Assembly: GCA_037176725.1 (NCBI GenBank)
Contig: JAZBRS010000013.1
Span: forward strand, 12,341,001 to 12,405,000
Source: Posidonia oceanica
Lineage: Eukaryota > Streptophyta > Magnoliopsida > Alismatales > Posidoniaceae
Direction of reading: 5' to 3'
Length of the DNA stretch: 64,000 nt
Part shown: positions 1 through 11,640 of the stretch, in pieces
How the letters are laid out: the number at the start of each line of letters is the position of its first letter
Position numbering within the stretch: the stretch's first letter is position 1
The notes under the pieces: generated by a model
Databases searched by the model: none
Seen by the model: the letters and a program-made list of their open reading frames with translations, nothing else
Told to the model about the DNA's origin: nothing
Position numbers and translations under genes: made by a program

Positions 1-3000
1 ACAGTAAAAGGACCTAAATGGAAATACTGAAAAACAGAAATAAAAGCTGCAATTTAGCATGATATTAAATTTAAAACTAAGCAGATTAAATAAATAGAGG
101 ACTAAAACGCAAAAATGAGATAACTTAAGGCAGATATGCAATATTCACACATAAACTATACAAACAGAAAAATAAATACACAGTGCTGGCCGGCGGTGGC
201 TGGCACTGTAGCAGTGAGCCACCGGCGCTCACCACCACCGGCACAGGAGGACTGCGGGGGCGTTGATCGGCGGGGGAGGATGTCGGCGATCGTGTGAAGC
301 TCCGGAGATCAACTGGAGACTGTTCTGCTGGCCGGAGCATCCGGAGAGCAGGGGACCGGCGCCGGAGAAGAAGGGGAGTCCGGCGGGTTGCAGGCAGAGC
401 TGGAGGGCTTGGAAGCCGATTCTGATCGGCGGGGAAGCAGCAGGAGGAGGAGAGAGAGCGGGGAAGGTAAGGAAATACCTGTAGTTGTGTCCGGAGCGCG
501 CCCCGGATCTCAGCAGAATCGGAGATGGCCGGCGGTCGTCGTCCGGTTGCAGGGGAGGCTTCCAGCGGCTCGTGGCGGTTGCGGCTTCTTCAGGATGATG
601 CTCCGGTGCTTCCCAGATGATCAAGCGGCGATTCTGCAGCTCGAGCGGAAGGTCGGCGTTTATGGGTCGACTGTGAGCTACCGGAGGCCGGGGGAGCTGT
701 CTGCTGCTCCTCGGCTTGGGTGGAGCCTTCCGGAGGATTGCTGGAGGTCCAGCGAAGGGGTTTAGATGGTTGGCTGAGGGTTCTGGAGCATGTAGGGAGA
801 AAATGGAGAGATGGACTGATTTTGGTCAGAAGCGAAACAAGGTGTTTGTAGTGGAGCTTGGGGTCTGTAGTGGACGAGGAGGTCTGATGTCAGGTGGCCT
901 GGAAAGGTGGAGTGCAGGTGAGTGTTCGGGTGTAGTTTGGAAGGATGCTGTGAGTTCTGGAGGAGGGAATTGCGGAGTGGGTTCTGTTGGGTTGCAGTTG
1001 GCTTTCAGAGGGTGATCAGGGTAGCTTTGGGTGGTGGAAAGGCTGTAGAATGGTGAAGGGAAATGGCTGGGTTTCTGGGTGAACTTGGGGGATTAATTGG
1101 GAGAGGAATTGGGACTTGGACGAGGTTTGGTTTTCTGGAAAAGAAAGAAGAAGATCTGCTGAAGATTGAAGAAGGAACTGGAGAAGGTTCTGAGGTGGGG
1201 ATTGCTCTGGAACGGGGATCTCTCTCCGGGATGCCAAGGAAGACTCTCAAGCTCTCTTTTACTGCTCTCTTCTCTCTAGGAATTGGAGGATACAGAGGAG
1301 AAGAAGGAGGTTGCTCAGGTGGAGGAAAAATGCAAATGGATTCTGGTTTCTCTCGGATTGACCAAGGACTCTCTTCTCTGCTCTCTCTTGCTACTCTGTC
1401 GATCCGAATTGAAGGACGAAGAGGAGGCTTTTTATCAGGAGGAGGAGACTGCTGGGCGCGAGCTGGTGGTTTGAATTCCACCGGCGGCACTGCAGCTGAA
1501 GAGACCAGCAGCCGGCGAGATGACAGGCACTTGATGCCTCCCGGAATTGGTGCTGAGAGGTGAGAGAGCGGCGAGCTCTGTAGGTGATAGGATGGAGGAC
1601 TTCGAATTTGAATGGGTGGAGGGAACTCTGTTGCAGGCCGCTCGCGGGAGAGAAAACCGGTGGAAATGCCGGCTGAGGGAAGAGGAAGGAGGAAGAAGAA
1701 AGGCGGGCCGGACTGTGCTGCGGGCCGAGAAAAAGAAGGAAAAATTGAAGGAAAAAGAGAAATGGGCCGACGGGCCCAGTAAGGAAAAGAAAGAAAGAAA
1801 GAAGAGAAATAAGAAAGAAAGAAGGGGTAGGATGGGGAAATAAAATTAATATAAATGAACTAAAAATAAATAAAAATACTAGGAAGGCTGTGTTGTGAAT
1901 TAGGATTTTAATTAGATTTTTTAATGACCATTTTGGGTTGATTAATGTGTTTTGGGCTTGATTAGGGTTTTAGGGCTTTGGTTTTGCTTTTAATCAGTTT
2001 TCACTTGATTAAGTGTTTGTTAAACCTTTTTTAAATTGTTTTAAAAATTGTGTTTCCCTTGTTAGATACTTAGGACATTGATTAGGACTTTTTAGGATTT
2101 ATTTTCGTATTAATCAGGATTGGTTTTAGGTTTTTAAGTCTTAGTGGGTTTTTTTTTTCTTTCTTAAGCCTTTTAAGTTATGCTTTGATTTTTATTTGTT
2201 GATTTTTCTTGAAGTTTTTAGTTAGATTTTTCTGGTTTGATGGGGTGTTTTTAAGTCTTTCAAATGTGTTTTTCTTTTCCTTTTTTTAATTAAGTTTTTA
2301 TGTTGTTCTTCTTATGTTTATTAAGTTAAGTCTTTTGCTTCTTTAATTACTTGTTTTAGTGTTTGATTTTTAATTCTTCTTTTTAGGGTTTGTTTTTTAA
2401 TTCTTCTGATGGGGTTTTTACTTTTGGTGGGTTTTGATTTCATTTTAGTTCTTTTCTTGATTTTTCAGTGTTTTCTTTTGATTTGTTTTGCATTTTTTAG
2501 CTTACATGCTTGGTTTTCCTTTTAGCTTGATTTAGTTAAGTTTAGGTTTTTAATTGCTTGTTTAATGTTTTTTAATTGTTTTTCTTAGGGTTCTGATTTG
2601 TTTCTTTTATGTTTTGGGGTTTTACAGATTTTTAGGGGTTTTTATGGATTTTTGCAAAAGAGAGAAAAGGAAAAGAGAAGGAGGAAAGAAATGGAAAAAA
2701 GAGGGAGATAAAAGGAAAAGAGATAGGTTGGAGGAAAATGATTTTTTAAAATTTAGGGAAAATGTTAAAAATAAAGTAAAAATAGGAATAAGGTAGAGAA
2801 GGGACAGAAGCACAGAAGGGGCCCACAGCCAGACCAAAGAAAGGGTAAGAAGGGGATGAAAAGAGAGATGATAATTAGGAGAGAGAGAGGAGAGAGAAAA
2901 TGATAATCCCGGAGAGAGAAAAGGATAATTTGGGCAAATGAGAGGCTTAGAGGTCTTGGAATGGGATGAAAATTGGTGAGTGGGCAGTCTAGGATTTGAG

Positions 3001-3342
3001 GTGTTGGTTCTGAACTTTGGGTTTGATTCTGACAAGGTTTTAGAGGGGTTTCAAGGTGTAGAAAAAGGGTAGTTTCACCTAGGTTTCTAGGGTTTTTGGG
3101 AACGATCTAGGTTTGAGATTTTCTAAGTGTTCGGGCAGGTTTGCTAAGTGGGTATTGGTGGGTTTTCCTATGGATTTTGGCCAGGTTTTGAGCTTGGGAA
3201 GAGGGGTAAAGGCTTAGGTCAAGTTTGGTTGGTTTTGAAGGGTAAAGAAGAGGATTAGGATTTGGTTTTGGTTTGGGTTTGAGTCCAGCAATCACCAGGA
3301 GGGCTCCAAGTGGTCCAAGCCTGCCATGATGGGGTGTCAACA
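1..3342 (-). repeat. E1 3' LTR, partial (cut by window start)
   Basis: Near-identical to 18614-21954. It ends in the terminus GGTGTCAACA, read on the minus strand as an LTR starting TGTTGACACC. Three composition zones are visible: a GC-rich block (about 180-1840) full of CGG/CCGG words, a T-rich zone (about 1860-2630) and a purine-rich zone (about 2640-2930). Short open frames in the GC-rich block occur on both strands and have no family features, so they are not called as genes. The 1-bp length difference from the 5' LTR lies in an A-run near 1735. Confidence 0.9.
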
Positions 3343-3358
3343 GATGCCCCTCCCTGAG
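3343..3358 (-). other. E1 polypurine tract (PPT)
   Basis: On the minus strand the run CTCAGGGAGGGGCATC directly precedes the 3' LTR start TGTTGACACC. The same run, with one base changed, precedes the E4 3' LTR at 57177. A purine run abutting the 3' LTR is where plus-strand DNA synthesis is primed in LTR retrotransposons. Confidence 0.8.
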
Positions 3359-3390
3359 CAAGGTCAAGCGGAGCGAGGCCGCTGCTCAGG
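3353..3390 (-). other. Conserved hairpin next to the E1 PPT
   Basis: CCTGAGCA (3353-3360) pairs with TGCTCAGG (3383-3390), and inside it AGCGG pairs with CCGCT. E4 keeps the same structure at 57188-57223, with TGAGCA/TGCTCA and AGCG/CGCT. It overlaps the start of the PPT. Its function is unknown; a role in 3' end formation or PPT selection is speculation. Confidence 0.55.
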
Positions 3391-4253
3391 GTTGACAAGA
3401 CACCCCATCTGACCGGCGGAATCAGCGGTTTGCTATGGGCGTGAGCTACTTATTCGGCGGATGCACCGAAAATCGTAGCCCGTTGCCGCAATGCAAAATG
3501 CAGGGTGCAGATGGATGAATGCTAAGTGTGTAATGCATGCTAAAGCTTACTGCGCTGTACTCCTCCGGGGGAAAGCGAGATGGTGCATGCACGCGGGAGG
3601 GTGGAAAATGCAATGCAAGATCGCCGGACAATACTTCGGGAGAGTCGGGCGAGGGGGTGCGCTGAGCGGTGTGCAGCTCTAACGCGGGGGCGCCGTTTGC
3701 CAAGCTTCTGCTGTAGGCATAGGCGATGCAAGTGTTGAAAGTAAAAGGCTGAAAAGTAAAGATGCTGGAAACTAAAGATGCTGGAAAGTAAAGATGCTGG
3801 AAAGTAAAGTGCTGAGAAGTAAATATGCTGTGGATGTGCATGCGGTGGCGGGCACAGGCCCGGGAAGGCGAAGTGCGGAAGTTGGTGTAAGGACCACAGA
3901 GGAGCAGTAGCGCAATAAGGGTGCAATGTTATGCAATGTTATGCAGTGGAATGCAGGGTATAAACAGTGGAGCGCCGGGCATACGGAACCGGGAAAACGA
4001 TCCCAAGGCCGCATACTACTGCGAGTATCATCCAAAGTCGGCAAGCTGCGAAAGTCTTGCGGGTGCCGAGGATGATACCTTAGGCAATACACGAGCCAGG
4101 GGTTCAAATCCCAAGCACGCCATGTCCGTGCAATGATGGAATGCAGTACTAGGACTGACTCTACAGAGGACACAAGGAAGCTATATGATGTTATGCAATG
4201 CGAATGCTGATGATATGCAACAAAATGCTATTTACTCTATGATGAAATGAGGT
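3391..4253 (-). other. E1 3' untranslated region, no gene seen
   Basis: The part nearest the PPT (to about 3480) is similar to E4 57224-57330, sharing the words GGCGTGAG and GCACCGAAAATC. The rest is AT/ATGC-rich with short repeats of GCTGGAAAGTAAAGAT near 3770-3810. No open frame with recognisable features is present. Confidence 0.6.
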
Positions 4254-4599
4254 GATAAGTTAACGGACTTATCGCCGGATAGTTAGGGCTATCAGCCCGC
4301 TGAGGAGTTAACGGACTCGTCACCGGATAGTTAGGGCTATCAGCCCAAATGAGGAGTTAACGGACTCATCGCCGGATAGTTAGGGCTATCAGCCCGAATG
4401 AGGAGTTAACGGACTCATCGCCGGATAGTTAGGGCTATCAACCCGAATGAGGAGTTAACAGACTCATCGCCGGATAGTTAGGGCTATCAGCCCAAATGAG
4501 GAGTTAACGGACTCATCACCGGATAGTTAGGGCTATCAGCTCGAATGAGGAGTTAACAGACTCATCACCGGATAGTTTGGGCTATCAGCCCAAATGAGG
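4254..4599 (-). repeat. E1 tandem double-hairpin array, 7 units of about 49 bp
   Basis: Units start near 4254, 4302, 4351, 4400, 4449, 4498 and 4547. Each holds two potential stem-loops. The first has loop TAACGG with stem GATAAGT/ACTTATC in unit 1 and GAGT/ACTC in later units. The second has stem GATAG/CTATC around loop TTAGGG. Diverged single units of the same design follow at 4698 and 6438. The array lies between the deleted pol and the 3' LTR, the position occupied by arrays in E2, E3 and E4. Confidence 0.8.
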
Positions 4600-4697
4600 G
4601 TGGAAAGGGGGCGGGATACCGAGCCAGCAGAGGCCCAGAGATGCTCCCGTGACAGTTGGGGATGTCAGCCCAAACAAGGATGGATAGATGAATGGAT

Positions 4698-4970
4698 GAT
4701 AGGTTGACGAACCTATCGCCGGGCAGTTAGGGGTGCCAGCCCGAATGATGATGAGGGGACGATACCATAGGGTAGCCGAAAAAGATGCCCCTGGTATCAG
4801 AATGATACCAAGGGACAGCCGAAGCGCCCCTGGCACCAGAATGCAAGGGTGGGTGAACAGGCGGATGGATGATAGGTTAACGAACCCATCGCCGAGCAGT
4901 TAGGGGTGCCAGCCTGAGGATGATAGGTTAACGGACCTATCGCCGAGCAGTTAGGGTTGCCAGCCCAGAT
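4698..4970 (-). repeat. E1 diverged hairpin units
   Basis: Three units near 4698, 4870 and 4919 resemble the 49-bp array but use stem GATAGGT/ACCTATC (one has a mismatch) and a second hairpin GGCA-gttagggg-TGCC or a close variant. A short stretch near 4758-4830 repeats words such as GATGCCCCTGGTATCAG, shared with E3 (22163) and E4 (60555). Confidence 0.65.
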
Positions 4971-6437
4971 GCAAAGAATGAGGGATGCGAATGGATACGT
5001 AGAAAACGGGAAACCCCCCATGGTGGGTGTGCAATGGTCTCAGCGCGGGCATGCTTCGTAGCGTCACGAGGTGACAAACGAGGGTCATGCCGGTCATCAA
5101 GGACCTACCCAACGCGGTGGGCGGCAAAACTTTTGAAAAACGCAGAGCCTCTGAGCGAGGTCAGGCAAAAGTGCTCATCCTTGACTCCGGTTTTCGAAAA
5201 CAGAGAGGAAAGAAGGTGATAGTATATTACGGCATGCATTTTTTGGTGGCTTTGGACGCAAAAGCAATTGCGCTAAAAGGGTGCTTCTGCACTTCCTGAC
5301 TCAGGAGACTCGATCCTCGAGCAACGCTATGCCGAGTTGTGGTCGGTGGCTCTCGTTATCATTCTTGGCTCAGGATGAGGCTTTGGCTTCGCAGAGAATA
5401 GCCTTTGGCTGCAGGTAGGTAGCAGAAGCGTTGGATGCAGCTTCACAGCCTCCGTCTTAATTCCTCGGGGACCGACTATCGCTTTTGACGCTCACAGGAT
5501 GATGTTTCTTTTCCCCTCATGAGTGATTGGATCTGCATCTAGCCTTCTTGGAAATGAGTGTTGTCTGCACAGGGGTTGGAGCGTGCTGCTGCGCTCGGAG
5601 GGTGGGGCCAGGTCCTCCATATATGATGTCTTGTGCAGTTGCCAGTGTGGCGCTTGATGCTGATAGCTGAGGTGGCTTAGACGCTCGTCCGAATCACTCC
5701 TCTCATGAGCGCCTTCTTTCTTCAACTTCTTTCTTCATTTTTCTTTTGTGCTCAGCATGCATATCAAGTTATCATATTCTTTTGCTCACATGATCTCTAT
5801 TCTTTTGGATATGCATGACTTCGCCCTCTTGGGGTAGCAGTCCCTGATGAGGCATTAAGGGTTCGGCTGATCTGCGTACACCCTCAACCTCTGCAATGTG
5901 TGCTTACAGCCTTTGGCTATGCTCCGCTCTGCTTCGGTCCTCTCCGTGTTCGATGGACTCTCTTGATAAGGTAGATCCTGCTTGTAGTGTTCTGAAACTC
6001 AGCGGGATGCTCTATTCTGCTCTCAGTCTCACTTTGTGGCCACATGCAAGAGATGGCGCTGCTCGGGTGAGACCTGCCTGAGACTGTCGCTGCTTGACAT
6101 CCTCTAGGCGCTGCTTGCTTGTCCATAGCCAGGTTTCTGATTATACAAATGTTTATGGGTTTTGTATTTTTTTAGAAGGGAAGGGACAAGCATGTTTTTA
6201 GGTTTTTGCATTGGTTTTGTATTTTTTATGGTTTTTCAGGTTTAAGAAAACATAAAAGGGAAAACCAACAGCAATGCGAGAAAATATTTTTACGTTTTTT
6301 GATTTTCTTAATTTTTTTGGCGTTTTTGCTTTATAGGATGCATGAAATGGCATGTATGCAGAAGGTGGTATGCATGATGACAGATATGTACAGGATGGGA
6401 TGAATGCATGAGAAGATAGCTATGTGCAGAGGAAGGT
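4971..6437 (-). other. E1 3' region, unrecognised non-coding sequence
   Basis: About 1.5 kb without an open frame longer than about 80 codons that has any family feature. It has normal base composition and no clear similarity to the E2 or E4 interiors. It may be 3' UTR specific to E1 or filler left by the deletion of pol. I see no gene in it. Confidence 0.5.
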
Positions 6438-6535
6438 GATAGGTTGACGGACCTATCGCCGAATAGTTAGGGATATCAGCCCGAATGATAGGTTAACGGA
6501 CCTATCGCCGAGCAGTTAAGGTTGCCAGCCCGTTG
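6438..6535 (-). repeat. E1 hairpin pair, two units
   Basis: Two adjacent units with first stem GATAGGT/ACCTATC and loops TGACGG and TAACGG. The second hairpin is ATA-gttaggga-TAT in the first unit, and GCA/TGC around a variant loop in the second. They share the design of the array at 4254 but lie about 1.8 kb away. Confidence 0.65.
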
Positions 6536-6701
6536 ATGCTAAGAATGAGTGCATGAAGTAGAAGGGAATGCATGCTTTTTAATGAGTTTTGTTGATTTTA
6601 TACTTTTTATGATTTTCAGGCAAGGCCAAAAAAACGCAAAAAGAAAACAAAGCAAAACGAAAAGAAAAGACAATGCGGGAAACAAAAGAGAGGTTAGAAG
6701 G

Positions 6702-6710
6702 ACTTACCTG
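6702..6710 (-). other. Strong 5' splice-site match in E1
   Basis: On the minus strand the bases read CAG|GTAAGT, a full match to the plant donor consensus, with the cut between 6708 and 6707. It lies just downstream of the E1 gag/pol remnant, where Ogre-type elements are known to carry an intron between protease and RT. Whether it is used is unknown. Confidence 0.4.
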
Positions 6711-6843
6711 GATGGCGCTGCGCCTGGTCGTGCTGTCGACGCTACCGTTGCATCTCCGAGCGTCCCTCGGACGAGATAGGGAGGATGGAAGAAGGGGATC
6801 ACGCCGATGGGGACCAGAAGAATCCATCGGAGCAGAGCGGGAT

Positions 6844-7455
6844 TCAGAAAAGATTGGGGTAACCCCCTGAGGTTCCGGCAACTGCGAAGCCTGCAGGCTC
6901 GGAAGAGGAAGGGTCGGCTACACTAGGGCGTGCAAGTGCAAGTGCAGGTGTATGTGTATGTGCATGCTCCTGCTCGCCAACGCTGATGATCCTACGGTCA
7001 ATCAGGCGTTGAACGGCGTCCCGGAGAGCGTGGCAGTTGTCCGTCGAGTGCCCGGTGGCCCGATGGAAACTGCAGAACTGATCCATATCATGCCACCACG
7101 GAGGGGGGTTTGGTGACGGACGGACAGCCGGGAGTCTCAGGAGCGACTCATCTTGAGGGAAGATGACACTTAGTGGTCCGGGGAGAGGTGTGTAATCACA
7201 CTCAGCCCGACGAGGTCGTCTTTGCCCTGGGTGGAGTCCTTACCGAGCGGGTGCGACGTGATGCATGGGCTCGACGGTGGCAGTGTGCTCAGTGGGTGCA
7301 AAATTAGGTGCGTGCTCTAGCGGAAAAGGGTCTAGTTGACTCTCTGCATAGGCAGGCTCCTCAGGAAGATCGACACATAATTCGGAGAGCTGTTCGGAGC
7401 GGTCCGGAGTGGAGCTGTTGTTGTTGCTGCGGCGAATGCTGGAGGTGTTGGCCTG
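6844..7455 (-). pseudogene. E1 gag C-terminal/pol N-terminal segment with zinc knuckle, broken
   Basis: This is the continuation of E1 gag on the far side of the solo LTR, in the same frame once one CCTAG copy is removed. Near 7074 it encodes a CX2HX4HX4C knuckle (FCSFHRATGHSTDNC), matching E2 residues 99-112 of its PR-RT frame. The knuckle normally binds genomic RNA. One in-frame TAA (7240-7242) lies where E2 has a glutamine codon, and the frame ends at 6844. Protease, RT and integrase, which should follow, are absent. The first codon (7453-7455) is CAG, at the position where E2 has the TAG that ends gag. Confidence 0.7.
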
Positions 7456-7460
7456 CCTAG
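7456..7460. other. Target-site duplication CCTAG, left copy
   Basis: CCTAG abuts the left LTR end (TGTAGCG at 7461) and recurs at 13274-13278 directly after the right LTR end. Five base pairs is the usual Ty3/gypsy target duplication. Confidence 0.85.
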
Positions 7461-8089
7461 TGTAGCGATCCCGATCGGAATCAGGCTCGCTAATTAGCGG
7501 CGATTGGATCCGAGGAAGAGGCTCAACTCGAAAACACTTAAAATCGAGGAGAAAAGGGAAAGATAAGACAAATCAGAGTCGCCACCATGTCTATTAACGG
7601 GAGACAAGGAAAATCGGGGGAAATGCGTGGATTAACACGCAAAACCAAGAATGAAATGCAAAGCAAAGCAATGCAAAGGAGAACAAATGCAAATGAATGC
7701 AAATGAGATGACTCTAGCCTAGGATAGGGGCAATATGGTCATGGCGGGCCAGAAGACAGGGCAAGGACTCCTGTTACGCGCGGGGAAGGTGTTAGGCACC
7801 CCCGACACGCCCGAGAATCGGTCTTTCTAGGCTTACGCTCGCATATGCAGGGAAATGCAGGATTGAATACCTATGTGCCTATGAATGCCTAAATGAATGC
7901 TCAAGGAGTGCTCTAAGTGGGAAAAAAAGCAAGGCAGGGAAGTAAACGTGCTCTCTAAGTGCTCAGCTACGCTGTCCGTGTTCCGAACCAGGTGAAACCT
8001 AGCTCGTGAGAACTCTAGGCAGTAAGCATCACAGCCCTATATGCAAATGCAAGTGAGAAAACAAAACAGCGTAAAAACCATGCAATGGG

Positions 8090-8545
8090 ATCGACATGCA
8101 AGAGAAAACGGCGCGAAACACGCAAAACGAGGCGGGAAGCGAACAACGCACGCAAAACGATGCGAAAGAGCGAAACCGGTGCGCAAAACAAGCGAAAAAA
8201 AGTAAGGCGGCACGCAAAACGAGACAATAAAACAGAATGGCACGCAATACGATGCAAAAAGAACGAAATCGGCACGCAAAACAAGCGAAAAACAAGACGG
8301 GCGCGAAACGAGGCAAGAAAGCAGAATGGCACGCAAAACGGTGCAAAAGAAACGAAATCGGCAGGCAAAATGAGCGAAAAAGCAAGGCGGCACGCAAAAC
8401 GAGACAACAAAACAGAATGGCACGCAAAACGATGCAAAAAGACGATTACGAGCACGCGAAATGGTGCCAAAACAAGACGGGCGCGCAAAACGGTGCAAAA
8501 GTAAAGCAGGCACGCAAAACGGTGCCAAAACAGCGAAACAAAACC
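8090..8545 (-). repeat. Degenerate short-repeat zone inside the E2-family LTR
   Basis: About 20 imperfect copies of a 20-30 bp word based on GGCACGCAAAACGGTGCAAA. Because the repeat lacks stops, open frames appear in several frames on both strands, such as 8015-8488 minus; these are composition artefacts. The same zone recurs in the E1 LTR (16740-17065) and a weaker one in the E4 LTR (55310-55560). Confidence 0.75.
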
Positions 8546-10289
8546 CCGGAAAAGCTATGCGAATGCTAATGCAAAGAAAAAGATCAGAAGAAGCCAAAGA
8601 GAGGTAAGACAGCGCGTGTGTGAGAACAGACGCTGTTCGGGGCCACACAGAGCAGGTGTAAAGACCTGCAAAGGGGAGAGTGAGCAAACGGAGGGATTAC
8701 CGCCTCTTTGTGACCGTTTCCCACTAAACCGCTCCACGGTGTGTCTCGCACGCTGCCCAAAGCTCGCGATGCGATCGGATCGTGGAAAAGAGGGAAGAAA
8801 GTCACATTAAGTGGCAAAACCAGGGAAAACACAACACAAAACACTCAAGAATACGCGAAACGGGGATTGGAATTGATAGACAAGAAGGGGAGGTCCTATT
8901 CTACATGCTCAAAGAGACCGAAAGCGAAAACGAGGCAAACTATGCAAATGGCATGCGAATGAATGCAGTGCAAAGGTTCAGGAGGGCATACCTAGAAATC
9001 CTGGGGTCTGATCTGAAATCTGCTTGGTCCGTGCTGAAGAGCGTTTCGCTGCGGTCGCCTGGGCAGCTTGTTTGGGAAGATCCGACGGCCGGATTGAAAG
9101 ATATCGCAGCTTCAGGGCGGAAAGGCCAGAACAGGAGAGAAGAACAGACCTAGGTGTTCAGGAGGTCCTAGGGATGTGCAAAAGGGTCCTCCCAGGTGGA
9201 TGGGAGCTGAGGGAGCTCTGGTGTGTGCGAAAGAAACTTAATGCAAAGCTACATGAATGCAAATGCATGCAAGGTGCCAGAAAAGACAAGGAGGAAGACT
9301 TTTTAGAAAAAAAGGAGTTCAAATGCTATTTTAAAAAAGAAAAGGGGCTTAAATGCAAATTTTTTGAAAAGGATGGGGCTTACAAGCAGGGATTCTGAGA
9401 ACAGGAGGTGGCAGAGGGTAGTTTTGCAAAAAATAGGCTTCAGAACACAGCTTTTAAAAGTTGGTATGTATCAGAGGAGGTGTTGACAGCGAAGGACAAG
9501 CAAAAAGCAATTTTTTAAAACATGAGGGGCTAAAGTGTAATTTTTCCAGAAAACAGGGTCCTGGGGAGTCTGGGAATGCAAGTGGAGGGTCTATATGCAA
9601 TTTTGTAAGAATAGGAGCTAAGATGCAACTTTAGGGGCAAAACGGTCTTTTTACATGACTTTAAGAGGATGCAAGGACCTATATGTCATTTTTAAATCAT
9701 GCAAGGGTCAAGTATGCAATTTTAGATGCAAAATGTGCTCTGAAATTACTGACCATGGACTGACATACAATTTTTGAAAATGCAAGGTTGAAAATGCAAT
9801 GCAATAAGCTAAGATGCATGCAAAATGATCATTATGCATTTAAAATGGACCTAGATGCAAAAATGAAAAATCAGAGGGGCAAATGTGCAATGCAGCATGC
9901 AAAATACGAAAATAAACCCTAAGTTCTACAGTGCATTGGACTAGGATGCAAAAACAGAAACTAAGAAGGACCCAGAACGCAATACAATAAGGCAAACTTA
10001 CAGCATTTAAATTAAATAACCTACTGTAGGATTCAGATGCAAAAATTAAAAGCAGAGGGGCTAAAACATAAATTTCTACAACTAGACAGCACAGTGAATG
10101 GACCATCATGCAAATACTAAAAACCAGAAACATTTAAAGCAATTTAATAAGATTTTAACTTCAATATAACATATGACTTAAGTCATCAGGACCTAAAAGC
10201 AATATTGAAAACTTAATATGATATGGATGCAATGTGGAGAAAATTAACTAAAGTTGCTGAAAATAAAAAAAAAAAGAATGGCAGTAGCT

Positions 10290-11640
10290 TACAGCGGGGA
10301 GACGGCCGGAGGTCCGCCGGCGACGCTCTGGACAGGCGGGGGAGGGACGACGCGGTGCGGCGGAGAGTGGGGGGGAAGCTGCGGGGTGCGACGGAGGCGA
10401 GGAGGGGCACGGCGGTGCGTCGGCGGCGGCGGAGACGCGCGGGATGGCTGCTGTCCTTGCAGCTCCGGCGATCGGTGCCGGAGAAGAAGGCAACTCCGGC
10501 GAGTCTTTGCGGGCAGCACAGGTGACGAAACGCCTCGGGGAAAAGCCGAGGAGCAAGAGGGCGACAAGGGGAATCTGGGGGAAGTTTGCCTCGGCCCTTT
10601 CGCACGCCGGAACAGCCCACCCACCTAGGTGGCTTTCGGCCGGCCGGAGAAGAGTGGGGACGGCGGAGGGCGGCGGCTGCTGCGTTGGGGAGCTCGGGGG
10701 ACGTTGCCGGAGGCCCGAGGAGGATGACGGAGGTTCCAGAAGTGTCTTCTACGGCCTAGAGCAAGATCTGGTTCAGTGGAGGCTCAACTGTGAAGGCCGA
10801 GGTGGGTGCGGCGTTGTGCGGCGTTCCAGGCCGAGGCAAGGGTACGGGCGGCTAGGTGGTTGCTTGGGGAGTGCGTGGGAGGAATCGGAAGTGAATTTCA
10901 CTGAGTGTAGAGGAAGTTATGGGAGTTTGAAGTTTTTGGCAAAAATGAGGACCCAAGTGTTTGTAGTGGACTGTGAGGAGTGTGGGAGGTTTTAGGGCGC
11001 GATTTTGGGTGGCTTGGGAAGGTGGTTGCTTGGTGAGTCTGATGGCAAAGTTCTGGGATTTTAGGAGGCTCGTGGTGGTGGATTTGCAATGTGGAAGGTC
11101 GGCAAGATGGTGTTGGGTGCTGAAGAGTTTGGAGCTTGATTCCGGGAAGGCTTGAAGGTGTTTTTCAGTTCTGGAAGAAGGGTGAGGGAGCTGGGAGCTT
11201 GGTCTTTGCAGGTGTATTGGCCGAACCCCTTTTTTTTGGTTCCAAGATCTCAAGTTTTGTTGCCTCAAAGTTGCTGGTTTCCAACAGTCAAAGGGAGGGC
11301 ATGGGTCTCTGTTTTCTGCCACCATTGGCAGGGCATGGAGGGAATGGTCTTGGTCGTGGGTCGTGGGTGATGGTGGGAGGTCAAGGTGGTGTCAGGGAGG
11401 TTTGAAAAAAAAAGAAAACCAATGGGGGAGAGGTGTTGTCGTTTGCAGGTTGTGAGAGAGGAGGAGAGTGGAAGAAGAAGAAGGGATGGAGGGAAGAAGA
11501 AGAAGTTGGACATGGGCTGGGCCTTGAGCACAGTAAAAGGAAAGAAAATGAAGGGGAGGAAGAGAGGAATGAGAAGTGGGAAAGAAAGTAAGGAAGAAGA
11601 AGAAAGGAAGAGAAAGGAAATAAAATTAGAAGAAGAAAAA
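10290..11640 (-). other. GC-rich central block of the E2-family LTR
   Basis: A sharp change from A-rich sequence to GC-rich sequence with many CGG words, then back to a T-rich zone. The flanks align with the E1 LTR but the block itself does not obviously align with the E1 block (18793-20440). No credible coding frame: short open frames overlap on both strands. Confidence 0.6.

Noticed and set aside
180..1850. Possible host exons in the GC-rich LTR block
   Set aside because: Open frames overlap on both strands, have biased composition and show no recognisable domain.
4060..4130. tRNA-like sequence with a B-box-type GGTTCAAATCC
   Set aside because: No matching 5' acceptor arm, A box or cloverleaf could be found upstream.
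4254..4599. CRISPR-like array
   Set aside because: Units are contiguous and similar along their full length, without unique spacers, in a plant retrotransposon.
4254..6535. TTAGGG as telomeric DNA
   Set aside because: Single copies in hairpin loops, not tandem; plant telomeres use TTTAGGG.
8015..8687. Overlapping Phe/Ala/Arg-rich frames of 130-220 codons in the LTRs (also 16614, 38070, 46717)
   Set aside because: They are produced by the degenerate CACGCAAAACGG repeat, which lacks stops in several frames.
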